This document shows, in pieces, positions 1 to 8,635 of a DNA stretch of 23,138 bases. How positions within the stretch are numbered: the first letter of the stretch is position 1; every line of letters starts with the position of its first letter. Location of the stretch: the NCBI GenBank assembly GCA_943367595.1, contig CALRJS020000046.1, forward strand, positions 1 to 23,138, written 5' to 3'. This DNA comes from MW101C3 sp943367595 (lineage in GTDB: Bacteria; Cyanobacteriota; Cyanobacteriia; PCC-6307; Cyanobiaceae). Both the position numbers and the translations under genes were made by a program. The notes under the pieces were generated by a model. That model saw only the letters and a list, made by a program, of their open reading frames with translations. It was not told the origin of the DNA and ran no database searches.

Positions 1-72
1 CTCGGTGCCGTAGAGCTGGATGAACTCGGGCAGCGACAGGCCTGCCTGAAACTGGATTCGATTCATGGCCAT
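1..72 (-). mobile_element. IS1595-type transposase, 5' end only (runs off window)
   Basis: Reading the minus strand from the ATG at 72 (or the second ATG at 66) gives MAMNRIQFQAGLSLPEF and then IQLYGTE up to the window edge. This opening resembles the N terminus of IS1595-family transposases, which begin with a short helical segment ahead of a zinc-ribbon domain and a DDE-type catalytic domain. Only 24 codons are present, so neither the zinc ribbon nor the catalytic residues can be seen, and intactness cannot be judged. An imperfect palindrome lies just upstream of the start (83-102). The family call rests on memory of the N-terminal pattern and is inference. Confidence 0.6.
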
Positions 73-82
73 GGCGGGCACT

Positions 83-102
83 GCTAGTACATGTGTACCA
101 GC
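83..102. repeat. Imperfect palindrome upstream of the transposase start
   Basis: On the minus strand this reads GCTGGTACA-CA-TGTACTAGC, two 9-bp arms with one mismatched pair around a 2-bp centre. It lies 10 bp upstream of the first transposase ATG. It could be the left terminal region of the insertion sequence or a repressor-type operator over its promoter. The other end of the element is outside the window, so matching terminal inverted repeats cannot be tested here. Confidence 0.4.
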
Positions 103-141
103 TTAGGCGGGAAAGGCCTGCGGACGGAGCTTGCTACCTAA

Positions 142-621
142 TCAAGTGAACGGAAGCGAGCCATCCGCGCTGGCATCAACGTCGAGCAGCTCCGTCTCCA
201 CATCCCCGTCGTCATCGCTCAGCCAGGGCATGGCTGCCTTGCCGCCGGCTCTGCCCCCGCTCGGAGCGTTGGCCATCAGATCAGGAGCCTCCCCCTGTTC
301 AGGTGCGCTGGCCCGTTGCAGGGCTTTCTCGGTGAGCTCCACCCCCTGTGCCGCCAGGTCGCGGTAGGTGGGGTCGAGGGCGTTGTCGAGCACGTTGCGG
401 TAAAGCTGCCCGGCCCGTGCCGGCTGCTGCAGCCCGTAGAAATTGATGTGGCCGAGCAGCAGCTTGAGGCGAAGCACCTGGGGACGGTTGCCCGTGCCTT
501 CCACTTCCTGCATCAACGCTTCAGCGCCGGTGAGAGCTTCCTCGTAGCGCCCCTGGCTGTAGGCCAGCTCCACCACGCCGTACTTGCTGTCGAAGCTGGC
601 CTGATCGAAAACTTCCGGCAT
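142..621 (-). CDS. Hypothetical TPR-like protein downstream of tilS
   Basis: A 159-residue protein of unknown function. The first two thirds are helical with TPR-like spacing: a segment around residues 15-35 (YGVVELAYSQGRYEEAL) and a second around 50-90 resemble tetratricopeptide helix pairs, which normally mediate protein-protein contacts. The C-terminal third is low-complexity, Ala/Gly-rich and then strongly acidic (SDDDGDVETELLDVD). There is no signal peptide or membrane segment, so it should be cytoplasmic. Its ATG at 621 overlaps the tilS stop codon by one base (TGATG), so the two genes are very likely co-transcribed and translationally coupled. The TPR assignment is by pattern only. Confidence 0.75.
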   Translation of the reverse strand: MPEVFDQASFDSKYGVVELAYSQGRYEEALTGAEALMQEVEGTGNRPQVLRLKLLLGHINFYGLQQPARAGQLYRNVLDNALDPTYRDLAAQGVELTEKALQRASAPEQGEAPDLMANAPSGGRAGGKAAMPWLSDDDGDVETELLDVDASADGSLPFT

Positions 622-1739
622 CAGTAGAGGGCGGCGTGGTGGGTCGAAGCCGATGGTGGATCGGTGCGGCTGGATGACCGCTCAAGTGTGAGCATTTCGC
701 GCTCCCACTCCAGCCGCCAGCCATCGGCGAGGTCCAGGCTGCCAGGCCCGCGCTCCGGCGGCAACCGCTGCCTCAGCCGCTCCAGCTGGGAGCTCAGCGG
801 CCCGGAGCCCGTTTCCTGCTCGATCCAGTGGTGCAGCACCACCCGCTGAGTGGCCGCCGACAGACCGGCAAGGGCGGCCCGCCTGAGGGTGCGGGGGCTG
901 CCTGGCTCGCTGAGTGCCGCAAGGCCAAGGGCCACTAGCTCGCTTTGCAGCACCTGACTGTGCTCCAGCCGTTCGGCCAGAGCGTTCATGCGACGGCTGG
1001 CCCCGGGATGCAGCTCCTCCAGCACCGGCAGCACCTGATGGCGGATGCGGTTGCGGCTGAAGCGAGGATCCGTGTTGCTGGAGTCGGGCCACACGGGCAG
1101 GCCGTGCTCTGCGCAGAACTGCTCTGTTTCTTGACGCATCAGCCCCAGCAGCGGCCGGGCGATCTGCGCAGTGCCGCTGCTGGGGCGCAGACGCCGCAGG
1201 CTCGCGAGGCCCCGCAGGTGGGTGCCGCGGGCCAGGTGCAGAAGCATGGTTTCGGCGCGGTCGCTGGCGGTGTGGCCCGTGGCCACCCGGCGGCAACCCA
1301 GCTGCAGCGCCTGGTGCTGCAGGCAGTGGTAGCGCCATTCGCGTGCCTCCGCTTCCGAGGCCAGCGCTCGGTCAGGGGTGGCCAGCTCCAGCGGCAACTG
1401 CTGCTGCCGGGCCCAGGCGGCAAGGTCCCGGGCCTGGCTGCTGGCTTCGGGCCGCCAGCCGTGATCGCCGTGCCAGAGATGGAGCTCCCAGTGGTGCAGG
1501 CGGCGCAGGTCGAGCAGCAGCCCGGTCATCGCCATCGAATCCTGGCCGCCGGACACCGCCAGCAGCAGCCGCTCCCCCGGCGGCAGCAGCTCTGGCTGCA
1601 GCAGCAGGGTCTGGTGCAGACGCAGGTGCAGAGGGCTCCAAGGGGAAGAGGCCGCAGGCGCCTGCCCATGGCGGAGGGGCCGTTCCCCCTGCCCGCCGGA
1701 CAGTTCCCCGTGCACGGCGGGTGGGAGAATGCCAGTCAT
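621..1739 (-). CDS. tilS: tRNA(Ile)-lysidine synthase TilS
   Basis: TilS uses ATP to attach lysine to C34 of the CAU-anticodon tRNA-Ile, switching it from Met to Ile identity; it is essential in most bacteria. The N-type PP-loop SGGQDS is seen at residues 63-68 (numbering from the ATG at 1739), followed by HGDHGWR and ATGHTASDRAETMLLHLARG, then the segment SNTDPRFSRNRIRH, all characteristic of the family. At about 372 residues it matches the shorter cyanobacterial form. The start is uncertain: the ATG at 1739 leaves only 15 bp to the divergent ycf23 start, and the first 30 or so residues look unlike the family. An in-frame GTG at 1715 or a later non-ATG start is possible. Confidence 0.93.
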   Translation of the reverse strand: MTGILPPAVHGELSGGQGERPLRHGQAPAASSPWSPLHLRLHQTLLLQPELLPPGERLLLAVSGGQDSMAMTGLLLDLRRLHHWELHLWHGDHGWRPEASSQARDLAAWARQQQLPLELATPDRALASEAEAREWRYHCLQHQALQLGCRRVATGHTASDRAETMLLHLARGTHLRGLASLRRLRPSSGTAQIARPLLGLMRQETEQFCAEHGLPVWPDSSNTDPRFSRNRIRHQVLPVLEELHPGASRRMNALAERLEHSQVLQSELVALGLAALSEPGSPRTLRRAALAGLSAATQRVVLHHWIEQETGSGPLSSQLERLRQRLPPERGPGSLDLADGWRLEWEREMLTLERSSSRTDPPSASTHHAALY

Positions 1740-1754
1740 CCGCTGCCCCCGCCG

Positions 1755-2510
1755 ATGTCCCGCCTTGCCAGTCTGCCCGCTGCTCTGCAAGCTTCGCTGG
1801 CCTCGCGGCGGATGCTGAAGGTGATCGCGGGCCTCACCAACCGCGACACGGCCTCCGTCGCGGCGGTGAGTCGGGCGGCGGGCGCCGGTGGCGCCGACCT
1901 GATCGACGTGGCCTGCGACCCCGAGCTGGTCCGGCTGGCGACGGCGGCCTCCGGCCTGCCGATCTGCGCCTCGGCTGTCGATCCCGAGCTGTTCCCCGCG
2001 GTGGTCGCAGCAGGGGCCGCCATGGTGGAGATCGGCAATTTCGATGCCTTCTATCCGCTGGGCCGCCACTTCGGTGCTGAGGAGGTGATCGCCCTCACCC
2101 GTCGCACCCGGCAGCTGCTGCCCGACGTGGCCCTGTCCGTCACCGTGCCCCACATCCTGCCGCTGGATCAGCAGGAGCAGCTGGCGGTGGCCTTGGTCGC
2201 CGAAGGAGCTGACATCATCCAGACCGAAGGCGGCACTAGTGCCCTCCCCCACAGCGCCGGCCTTCTCGGCCTGATCGAAAAGGCGGCGCCCACCCTGGCG
2301 GCGGCCCATGCGATCAGCCGCGCCGTTCCCCTGCCGGTGCTGTGCGCCTCCGGTCTCTCTGCCGTCAGCCTGCCGCTGGCGATCGCCGCAGGCGCCAGCG
2401 GCGTGGGTGTGGGCTCGGCCATCAACCGCCTCACCGACGATTTGGCGATGGTGGCGGTGGTGCGCAGCCTGCGCGAGGCGCTCAACGGCACCCCGGTCGC
2501 GGTGCGCTGA
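1755..2510 (+). CDS. ycf23: Ycf23/DUF561 family protein
   Basis: A 251-residue protein of the DUF561 family, found in cyanobacteria and in some algal plastid genomes as ycf23. The sequence has the look of a phosphate-binding TIM barrel: repeated strand/helix units, ADLIDVACDP near residue 50, VEIGNFDAFYPLGRHF near 95, an IIQTEGGTS strand near 155, and a C-terminal glycine-rich phosphate-site-like motif AGASGVGVGSAIN near 215. A role in transcription or stress response has been suggested for plastid Ycf23, but the biochemical function is not established. The ATG at 1755 was chosen because it opens the conserved region; the frame is open far upstream but only as antisense of tilS. Confidence 0.85.
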   Translation: MSRLASLPAALQASLASRRMLKVIAGLTNRDTASVAAVSRAAGAGGADLIDVACDPELVRLATAASGLPICASAVDPELFPAVVAAGAAMVEIGNFDAFYPLGRHFGAEEVIALTRRTRQLLPDVALSVTVPHILPLDQQEQLAVALVAEGADIIQTEGGTSALPHSAGLLGLIEKAAPTLAAAHAISRAVPLPVLCASGLSAVSLPLAIAAGASGVGVGSAINRLTDDLAMVAVVRSLREALNGTPVAVR

Positions 2511-2556
2511 AGCGCGGAATCGGCCAGGTCGGGCAGCGCCGCTGCCTTGCCTGGCG

Positions 2557-2578
2557 GCCGCTGGCCGCGTCCAGCGGC
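2557..2578 (+). terminator. GC-rich hairpin after ycf23 (weak terminator candidate)
   Basis: Perfect 8-bp stem GCCGCTGG / CCAGCGGC around a 6-base loop, starting 47 bases after the ycf23 stop. No T-tract follows, so it is not a canonical intrinsic terminator; it may be a transcript-stabilising hairpin or simply a product of high GC. Confidence 0.3.
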
Positions 2579-2632
2579 GCTCTGTCAGCCCCGTCTCTCC
2601 GCGGTCCCCTCTGAGCGCGATCCATACCCTTC

Positions 2633-2659
2633 TGCCAGGCCTGCCAGGCCTGCCAGCCT
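2633..2659. repeat. Short tandem repeat, 9-bp unit
   Basis: Two perfect copies of CTGCCAGGC plus a third partial copy (CTGCCAG), in the spacer between ycf23 and the holin-like gene. It is noncoding in either neighbour. It may vary in copy number between strains. Confidence 0.6.
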
Positions 2660-2802
2660 GATCGGCCGCTCCGGCCCCCTGGCCCAAACGTTTGCAGCCG
2701 GTTGCGGCTCGCCTGTCACCTGGGCCATGAAGGAATGTGCCCTGCGTCATGGCTGCTCCCAGGCGATTTGGATAGGGTTCAGGCTGTCTGCACCTTTCAC
2801 GC

Positions 2803-3228
2803 ATGGGAGCCTTCGTCTGGCTGCTGCAGTGGCCCATCCGCGCCGGCATCCTGCTGATCGTGGCGGCTCTCCCCCTGGGGGTGGAGATGACCAGCTTCAG
2901 TACAGCCCTGCTGTCGGCCGTGGTGATCGGCCTGCTCGGCACCCTGCTGGTGTGGCCGCTGAAACTTCTGCTCGCTCTTCCATGGGCGGTCACCAGCCTG
3001 GGTGGATTGATCACGCCGGTGACCTTCCTGTTCAACTGGCTGATCACGATCATCCTGTTCGCCCTGGCGGCGTGGCTGATCCAGGGCTTCCGGCTGCGTG
3101 CTGGAGCGGTGAGTGCGATCTTCGGCGCCCTGGCCTACAGCATCCTCAGCACCTTGATTCTCGGCCTGCTTGGTCTCAATGTGAGCTTCACCCGCGCGGG
3201 TCTGCTGGTCGGCGGCGGCCTCGGCTGA
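2803..3228 (+). CDS. Small membrane protein, phage-holin-4 / YvlD-like family
   Basis: A 141-residue integral membrane protein with four hydrophobic segments (about residues 12-30, 33-62, 68-95 and 100-130) and few charged residues. The layout, with an FNWLITIILFALAAWLIQGF core and a hydrophobic C-terminal hairpin, resembles the PF04020 group annotated as phage holin family 4 or YvlD. Despite the name, these are widespread chromosomal membrane proteins with no shown lytic role, and there are no phage genes here. The ATG at 2803 is the first in the frame. It sits between ycf23 and uvrB on the same strand, 98 bp before uvrB. Confidence 0.75.
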   Translation: MGAFVWLLQWPIRAGILLIVAALPLGVEMTSFSTALLSAVVIGLLGTLLVWPLKLLLALPWAVTSLGGLITPVTFLFNWLITIILFALAAWLIQGFRLRAGAVSAIFGALAYSILSTLILGLLGLNVSFTRAGLLVGGGLG

Positions 3229-3326
3229 AGCCTGGCGGGGCCTCGGGCGGCTCTCCACCGCTCCGCCCCGTGCTGCTTCCTTAGGATCGGCTGCTTGCGG
3301 CAGGCCTGGCCTGGGATCCGAACGGC

Positions 3327-5333
3327 ATGGCCCGTTATCAGCTCACAGCCCCTTACGAACCCAAGGGGGACCAACCGACCGCCATCGAGACCCTCACCCG
3401 CGGCGTGGAGCAGGGGCAGCGCTATCAGACCCTGCTGGGCGCCACCGGAACGGGCAAGACCTTCTCGATCGCCAATGTGATCGCCCGTACCGGCAGACCT
3501 GCCCTTGTGCTGGCCCACAACAAGACACTGGCGGCGCAATTGTGCAACGAACTGCGCGAGTTCTTTCCAGAGAACGCGGTTGAGTACTTCATCTCCTACT
3601 ACGACTACTACCAGCCCGAAGCCTACGTCCCTGTTTCTGATACCTACATCGCCAAGACGGCCTCGATCAACGAAGAGATCGACATGCTGCGGCACTCCGC
3701 CACACGCTCGCTGTTCGAGCGGCGCGATGTGATCGTGGTGGCTTCGATCAGCTGCATCTATGGCCTTGGCATTCCTTCGGAATACCTCAAGGCGGCGGTG
3801 AAGTTCCAGGTGGGAGAGACACTCAACCTGCGCGGCTCGCTGCGGGAGCTGGTGAACAACCAGTATTCCCGCAACGACCTGGAAGCGGGCCGCGGCCGCT
3901 TCCGGGTGAAAGGCGATGTGCTGGAGATCGGCCCCGCCTACGAAGACAGGCTCGTGCGCATTGAGCTGTTCGGCGATGAGGTGGAGGCGATCCGCTACGT
4001 GGACCCCACCACCGGTGAGATCCTGCAGAGCCTGGAGGCGGTGAACATCTATCCCGCCAAACACTTCGTGACCCCCAAAGATCGGCTCGAAGTGGCGATC
4101 GATGCGATCCGCACGGAGCTGCGTGATCGCCTCGAGGTGCTGCATGCGCAGGGCAAGCTGCTGGAGGCCCAGCGCCTCGAGCAACGCACCACCTACGACC
4201 TGGAGATGCTCAAGGAAGTGGGCTACTGCAACGGCGTGGAGAACTACGCCCGTCACCTCGCGGGCCGCCAGGCCGGCACTCCGCCCGAATGCCTGATCGA
4301 TTACTTCCCCGACGACTGGCTACTGGTGGTGGATGAAAGCCATGTCACCTGCTCCCAGCTGCATGCCATGTACAACGGCGACCAGGCACGCAAGCAGGTG
4401 CTGATCGACCACGGCTTTCGCCTGCCCAGCGCTGCTGACAACCGCCCACTCAAGGCGGAAGAGTTCTGGGAAAAGGCACACCAGACCATCTTCGTGTCCG
4501 CCACTCCGGGGCAATGGGAGATGCAGCAGAGCGAGGGCCACATCGCTCAGCAGGTGATTCGCCCCACCGGGGTACTGGATCCGATCGTGGAGGTGCGTCC
4601 CACCGAGGGGCAGGTGGATGATCTGCTGGCCGAAATCCGGGTGCGGGCGGAGCGCTCGGAGCGCAGCCTGATCACCACCCTCACCAAGCGCATGGCTGAG
4701 GATCTCACCGATTACCTGGCCGAGAATGGTGTGCGGGTGCGCTATCTCCACTCCGAGATCCACTCGATCGAACGCATCGAGATCATCCAGGATCTGCGCA
4801 ATGGCGCGTTCGATGCTCTGGTGGGCGTGAACCTGCTGCGCGAAGGGCTCGATCTACCGGAAGTGTCGCTGGTGGCGATCCTCGACGCCGATAAGGAAGG
4901 CTTCCTGCGTGCAGAGCGCTCCTTGATCCAGACGATCGGCCGCGCGGCCCGCCATGTGAGTGGGGTGGCGTTGCTCTATGGCGACAACCTCACCGATTCG
5001 ATGGCGAAGGCTATCTCCGAAACCGAGCGGCGGCGTGCCATTCAGCACGCCTACAACGAAGAGCACGGCATCACTCCCACCCCCGCCGGCAAGCGGGCCG
5101 GCAACTCGATCCTGGCCTACCTGGAGGTGTCCCGCCGCCTCAACGACGATCAGCTGGAGCAGGCTGTGGAGCTGGCCGTTCACAACGAAGCCCCGCTCGA
5201 AGCGCTGCTGGAGCTGATCACCCAGTTGGAGGACAAGATGAAAACGGCAGCCAAGAACCTCGACTTCGAAGAAGCGGCCAACCTGCGCGATCGCATCAAG
5301 CAGTTGCGTCAGAAGCTGGTGGGTCATCACTGA
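3327..5333 (+). CDS. uvrB: Excinuclease ABC subunit B
   Basis: UvrB is the damage-verification helicase of nucleotide excision repair; it is loaded by UvrA and recruits UvrC. All hallmarks are present in 668 residues: Walker A GATGTGKT at 38-45, the strand-separating beta-hairpin with YYDYYQPEAY at 91-100, the DEAD-like motif VVDESH, helicase motifs V and VI (GVNLLREGLDLPE and QTIGRAARH), and the C-terminal UVR motif (about 628-663, LDFEEAANLRDRIKQL) that binds UvrC. The length is normal for the family. The ATG at 3327 opens the conserved MARYQLTAPYEPKGDQP N terminus. It appears monocistronic or follows the small membrane protein gene. No obvious SOS box was recognised upstream. Confidence 0.98.
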   Translation: MARYQLTAPYEPKGDQPTAIETLTRGVEQGQRYQTLLGATGTGKTFSIANVIARTGRPALVLAHNKTLAAQLCNELREFFPENAVEYFISYYDYYQPEAYVPVSDTYIAKTASINEEIDMLRHSATRSLFERRDVIVVASISCIYGLGIPSEYLKAAVKFQVGETLNLRGSLRELVNNQYSRNDLEAGRGRFRVKGDVLEIGPAYEDRLVRIELFGDEVEAIRYVDPTTGEILQSLEAVNIYPAKHFVTPKDRLEVAIDAIRTELRDRLEVLHAQGKLLEAQRLEQRTTYDLEMLKEVGYCNGVENYARHLAGRQAGTPPECLIDYFPDDWLLVVDESHVTCSQLHAMYNGDQARKQVLIDHGFRLPSAADNRPLKAEEFWEKAHQTIFVSATPGQWEMQQSEGHIAQQVIRPTGVLDPIVEVRPTEGQVDDLLAEIRVRAERSERSLITTLTKRMAEDLTDYLAENGVRVRYLHSEIHSIERIEIIQDLRNGAFDALVGVNLLREGLDLPEVSLVAILDADKEGFLRAERSLIQTIGRAARHVSGVALLYGDNLTDSMAKAISETERRRAIQHAYNEEHGITPTPAGKRAGNSILAYLEVSRRLNDDQLEQAVELAVHNEAPLEALLELITQLEDKMKTAAKNLDFEEAANLRDRIKQLRQKLVGHH

Positions 5334-5409
5334 ACAATTGGCAATGCCAGGGAGCCGGGCTAACCGCCAGCGGTGAGAGCTGAGCCACTTCGGTGCGTGC
5401 GGCCTTTGC

Positions 5410-6756
5410 TCAGCGCCCGGAGGCCTTCAGCACAGTCTTGATCGTTTTGGCGAGGATCAGCAGATCCAGCCAGATGCTGCCGTTGCGCAGGTAGTAGAGG
5501 TCGTAGCTGAGCTTCAGCTGCGCATCCTCCACGCTGGAGCTGTAGGGCATGTTCACCTGGGCCCAGCCGCTCAGGCCCGGGCGGATCCAGTGCCGCAGCC
5601 GGTAGTGGGGGATGCGCTGCTCCAGCTCCCCTTCCAGCTCCGGCCGCTCAGGCCGTGGGCCGATCAGGCTCATCTCGCCGCGCAGCACGTTCAGCAGCTG
5701 GGGCAGTTCATCGAGGCGGGTGCGCCGCAGCCACACACCCACCGGGGTGATGCGTTGGTCGTTGGGCTCCGACCACCTGGCCCCGTCCAACTCAGCCTGC
5801 CGCACCATCGAGCGCAGCTTGATCACCTCGATGGCTTTGCCCATCAGGCCGGAGCGACGCTGGCGGTAGAACACCGGCCCGCCATCGCCCAGGCGGATCA
5901 GGGCTGCAGCCGGCAGCAACAGCGGCGCGGCCAGCAGCAGCAGCAGCAGGCTGATGGCCACATCGGCGAAGCGCTTGAGCTGCCTCTCAACTGTGGGCTG
6001 CCGCCCTTCGATCCGCCCGGAGAAAAGCAGCCACTGGTGGCCCACCCACTGCGGCGGGATGCGCTGCAGCTCCTGCTCGGCCATCTCGGCCAGGGTGGTG
6101 AGTGGCCCGCCCAGCCAGGCCAGCTTCTCCGCCTGCCGCATCAGGGCGGGGTCGGTCTGCACACCCGGGCTGAGCGCGATGCCATCCAGCCCGCCCGGCA
6201 GCTGTTCAGTGGCCATGGGATGGCCGTCCATCGCCGACGCCTGGGCGCGCGCATCCTGGATGGCCAGTGCCGGTCGCCCGGCCTGGTGCCCCCACTCCTG
6301 CTCGATCGCCGCCATTTCCTCCGGCAGCGCCAGCACCCGCCAGTGATCGCCGCCGGGTTGGCTGGAGATCTGCCGGATCGCCAGCCGCACCAGAGCACTC
6401 CACAGGGCCAGCAGCGCGAACAGCGGGATGAGGCTGCCGCGATGCAGCACGGCCACGGCCGGGCCCGCCCGCACCAACCAGCCCAGCAGGGCGGCGGCAC
6501 TGAGCGACACCGCGCTGGTGACCCCGAGCCGCAGGGCCAGGCGCGTGCGGCGCAGATCGGTGCGGCGCAGCACGGTGTACGAACCGAACAGCCAGCCGAA
6601 GGTCCAGTAGAGCAACACCAGGATCAGCAGCAGGCCGGCATCCGGATCGCTCAGCGCCTGGCGCGCCCGGCCGATCAGCAGCGCCAGCACAACGAGGCCG
6701 GCGGCATCAAGCCCCGCCGCCAGGGCCAGCCAACGACGGGTGGAGAGCCAGTGCAC
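5410..6756 (-). CDS. Exopolysaccharide polyprenyl sugar-phosphate transferase (WbaP/WcaJ-like)
   Basis: This membrane enzyme transfers a hexose-1-phosphate from a nucleotide sugar to undecaprenyl phosphate, the first step of exopolysaccharide or O-antigen repeat synthesis. Four N-terminal membrane segments lie at about residues 8-30, 41-60, 75-98 and 107-128. A loosely conserved middle domain and a re-entrant helix (about 266-288) follow, then the catalytic Bac_transf core: YRQRRSGLMGK (298-307), IKLRSM, LRRTRLDELPQLLNVLRGEM (343-362), IGPRPERPE, RPGLSGWAQVN (392-402) and LSYDLYYLRN. At 448 residues it is a full-length polyisoprenyl-phosphate hexose transferase. The GTG start at 6756 directly abuts the lysC stop at 6757-6759, so expression is probably by readthrough from lysC. 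The sugar specificity cannot be told. Confidence 0.9.
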   Translation of the reverse strand: MHWLSTRRWLALAAGLDAAGLVVLALLIGRARQALSDPDAGLLLILVLLYWTFGWLFGSYTVLRRTDLRRTRLALRLGVTSAVSLSAAALLGWLVRAGPAVAVLHRGSLIPLFALLALWSALVRLAIRQISSQPGGDHWRVLALPEEMAAIEQEWGHQAGRPALAIQDARAQASAMDGHPMATEQLPGGLDGIALSPGVQTDPALMRQAEKLAWLGGPLTTLAEMAEQELQRIPPQWVGHQWLLFSGRIEGRQPTVERQLKRFADVAISLLLLLLAAPLLLPAAALIRLGDGGPVFYRQRRSGLMGKAIEVIKLRSMVRQAELDGARWSEPNDQRITPVGVWLRRTRLDELPQLLNVLRGEMSLIGPRPERPELEGELEQRIPHYRLRHWIRPGLSGWAQVNMPYSSSVEDAQLKLSYDLYYLRNGSIWLDLLILAKTIKTVLKASGR

Positions 6757-8601
6757 CTAGGCGCCTGCGGGGAGGGCGTCGTCGTGGCTGCCGGGGGCTT
6801 CGCTGCCCTGCGCCTGATGGCTGACCTCGCCGCCCAGCTCGAAGCAGGCGTGCACCACCTGCAGGGCCTTAACCCCATCGTCTTCCGCCACCACGCAGCT
6901 GGTGCGGATCTCGCTGGTGGCGATCATCTCGATGTTGATGCCCGCTGCCGCCAGGGCCCGGAACATGCGGCCCGCCGTGCCGGGCGTGCAGGGCATGCCG
7001 GCGCCCACGGCGCTGACCCGGGCGATGGCGCTGCCCTGCTCGAAGCTCGCCTCCGGCCACTGCAGCAGCAGCGGTTGCAGCGCCTGGCGGGCCCGCGCCA
7101 GATCCTCCCGTCGCAGCGTGAAGCTCATGTCGCGGCTGCGGGTGGGGCCTTCCCCGCGGGTGCGCTCCGACTGCACGATCGTGTCGAGGCTGATGCCCGC
7201 ATCCGCGAGGCTGCGGCAGACCGCGGCAGCGGTGCCGGGCCGATCGGGCACCTGCCGCACGGCCACCTGGGCCTGATCCCGATCCAGGGCCACGCCGCGC
7301 ACGGCGGGATCGTTGACCCTGCAGGGCAGCGGGTTCTGGCGCAGCTGGTGCTCCTGCAGCTCAAACACCTCGGCGGCGGCCCGCAGGGCCCGGTGGCCCT
7401 GGCTGCCGTCGACCAGGCAACTGACCTTCACCTCGCTGGTGGCGATCATGCGCAGGTTGATGCCGTAGCGCGCCAGGGTGTCGAACAGGCGTGCGGCAAT
7501 GCCCGGCCGCCCCATGATCCCGGCTCCGGAGATGCTCAGCTTGGCCAGGCCCGCCTCGCTGCTCAGGGCCGTGTCGTCGGCCTGGAGGTCGCCGAGCAGA
7601 GCGCGGCACACCGTGAGCGACGCCTCCAGCTGATCCTCCGCCACGGTGAAGGCGATGTCGTTGGTGGTGCCGTCATGGGTCGACTGCACGATCAGGTCCA
7701 CGTTCAGGCCGGCGGCCGAGAGGGCCTCGAACAGCAGGGCGGCCACACCGGGCCGATCGGGCACGCGGGTGAGGGCCAGCACCGCCTGGTGCTCCTCGAG
7801 ATCGGCGCCATCGACGGGACGGCCCAGTTCCAGCCCACCGCTGCCGATCGGGCGCGGCGGGCCACTCGTGAGCCGGGTGCCGGGGGCCTCGCTCCAGCTG
7901 GAGCGCACCACCAGCGGCACGCCGTAGTTGCGGGCGATCTCCACCGCCCGTGGGTGCAGCACCGAGGCTCCGAGGCTGGCCAGCTCCAGCATCTCGTCGC
8001 AGCTCACCTGCTCCATCAGCTGGGCGTCCGCCACCTTGCGGGGGTCGGTGGTGAGCACGCCCGGCACATCGGTGTAGATCTCGCACACTGACGCCGACAG
8101 GGCCGCCGCCAGCGCCACGGCCGAGGTGTCGGAGCCACCGCGGCCCAGGGTGGTGATCTCCGGTGTGCCGGCGCTGCCGCTGCTGGTGCCCTGGAAGCCG
8201 GCCACCACCACCACCTGGCCCTCCTCCAGCAGCCGCTCGATGCGGTCGGTGCGCACCTCCAGGATCCGCGCGCGGCCGTAGGACGACTCGGTGACGATCC
8301 CCACCTGGGCGCCGGTCATCGACACGGCCGGCACGCCGATCGCCTGCAGCGCCATCGCCAGCAGGGCGATCGACACCTGCTCACCGGTGGCCAGCAGCAT
8401 GTCCATCTCCCGCTGGGGCGGGGTGGTGGTGATCGCCCGGGCCAGGCCGGTGAGCTCGTCGGTGGTGTGGCCCATGGCCGACACCACGATCACCAGATCG
8501 TGGCCCTCCTCGCGGCTGGCGGCGATGCGACGCGCCACGGCCTGCAGGCGCTCCACGCTGCCGACGGAGGTGCCCCCGAACTTCTGAACCAGCAGGGCCA
8601 T
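6757..8601 (-). CDS. lysC: Aspartate kinase with four ACT domains
   Basis: Aspartokinase phosphorylates aspartate, the committed step to Lys, Thr, Met and Ile. The kinase domain fills residues 1-250: KFGGTSVG at 7-14, ATGEQVS at 71-77, GFQGT near 135, LGRGGSDTSAVALAAAL at 152-168 and YTDVPGVLTTDPR at 176-188. It is followed by four ACT regulatory domains (about 276-336, 354-415, 446-512 and 527-590) instead of the two usual in most bacteria; this double set is typical of cyanobacteria. Domains 2 and 4 carry the MIATSE effector-site signature. The ATG at 8601 is chosen because it starts MALLVQKFGGT; the frame stays open 63 bases upstream into the holA end. It follows holA by 34 bases and abuts the downstream sugar transferase gene. 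Confidence 0.97.
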   Translation of the reverse strand: MALLVQKFGGTSVGSVERLQAVARRIAASREEGHDLVIVVSAMGHTTDELTGLARAITTTPPQREMDMLLATGEQVSIALLAMALQAIGVPAVSMTGAQVGIVTESSYGRARILEVRTDRIERLLEEGQVVVVAGFQGTSSGSAGTPEITTLGRGGSDTSAVALAAALSASVCEIYTDVPGVLTTDPRKVADAQLMEQVSCDEMLELASLGASVLHPRAVEIARNYGVPLVVRSSWSEAPGTRLTSGPPRPIGSGGLELGRPVDGADLEEHQAVLALTRVPDRPGVAALLFEALSAAGLNVDLIVQSTHDGTTNDIAFTVAEDQLEASLTVCRALLGDLQADDTALSSEAGLAKLSISGAGIMGRPGIAARLFDTLARYGINLRMIATSEVKVSCLVDGSQGHRALRAAAEVFELQEHQLRQNPLPCRVNDPAVRGVALDRDQAQVAVRQVPDRPGTAAAVCRSLADAGISLDTIVQSERTRGEGPTRSRDMSFTLRREDLARARQALQPLLLQWPEASFEQGSAIARVSAVGAGMPCTPGTAGRMFRALAAAGINIEMIATSEIRTSCVVAEDDGVKALQVVHACFELGGEVSHQAQGSEAPGSHDDALPAGA

Positions 8602-8635
8602 CCCGGTGCGCGCGCGAACGGTGGATCGGTCCTGA

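Noticed and set aside
1740..3053. Upstream extension of the tilS frame to 3053
   Set aside because: The extension covers ycf23 and part of the holin-like gene on the other strand and shows no protein-family character.
2803..3228. Holin-like gene as evidence of a prophage
   Set aside because: The family name is historical; no lysin, structural or integrase genes are nearby and the gene sits among housekeeping genes.
5590..8091. 833-codon open frame on the plus strand
   Set aside because: It is antisense to the sugar transferase and lysC, both unmistakable; the translation is a Gln/Gly/His/Ala-rich shadow typical of high-GC codon bias.
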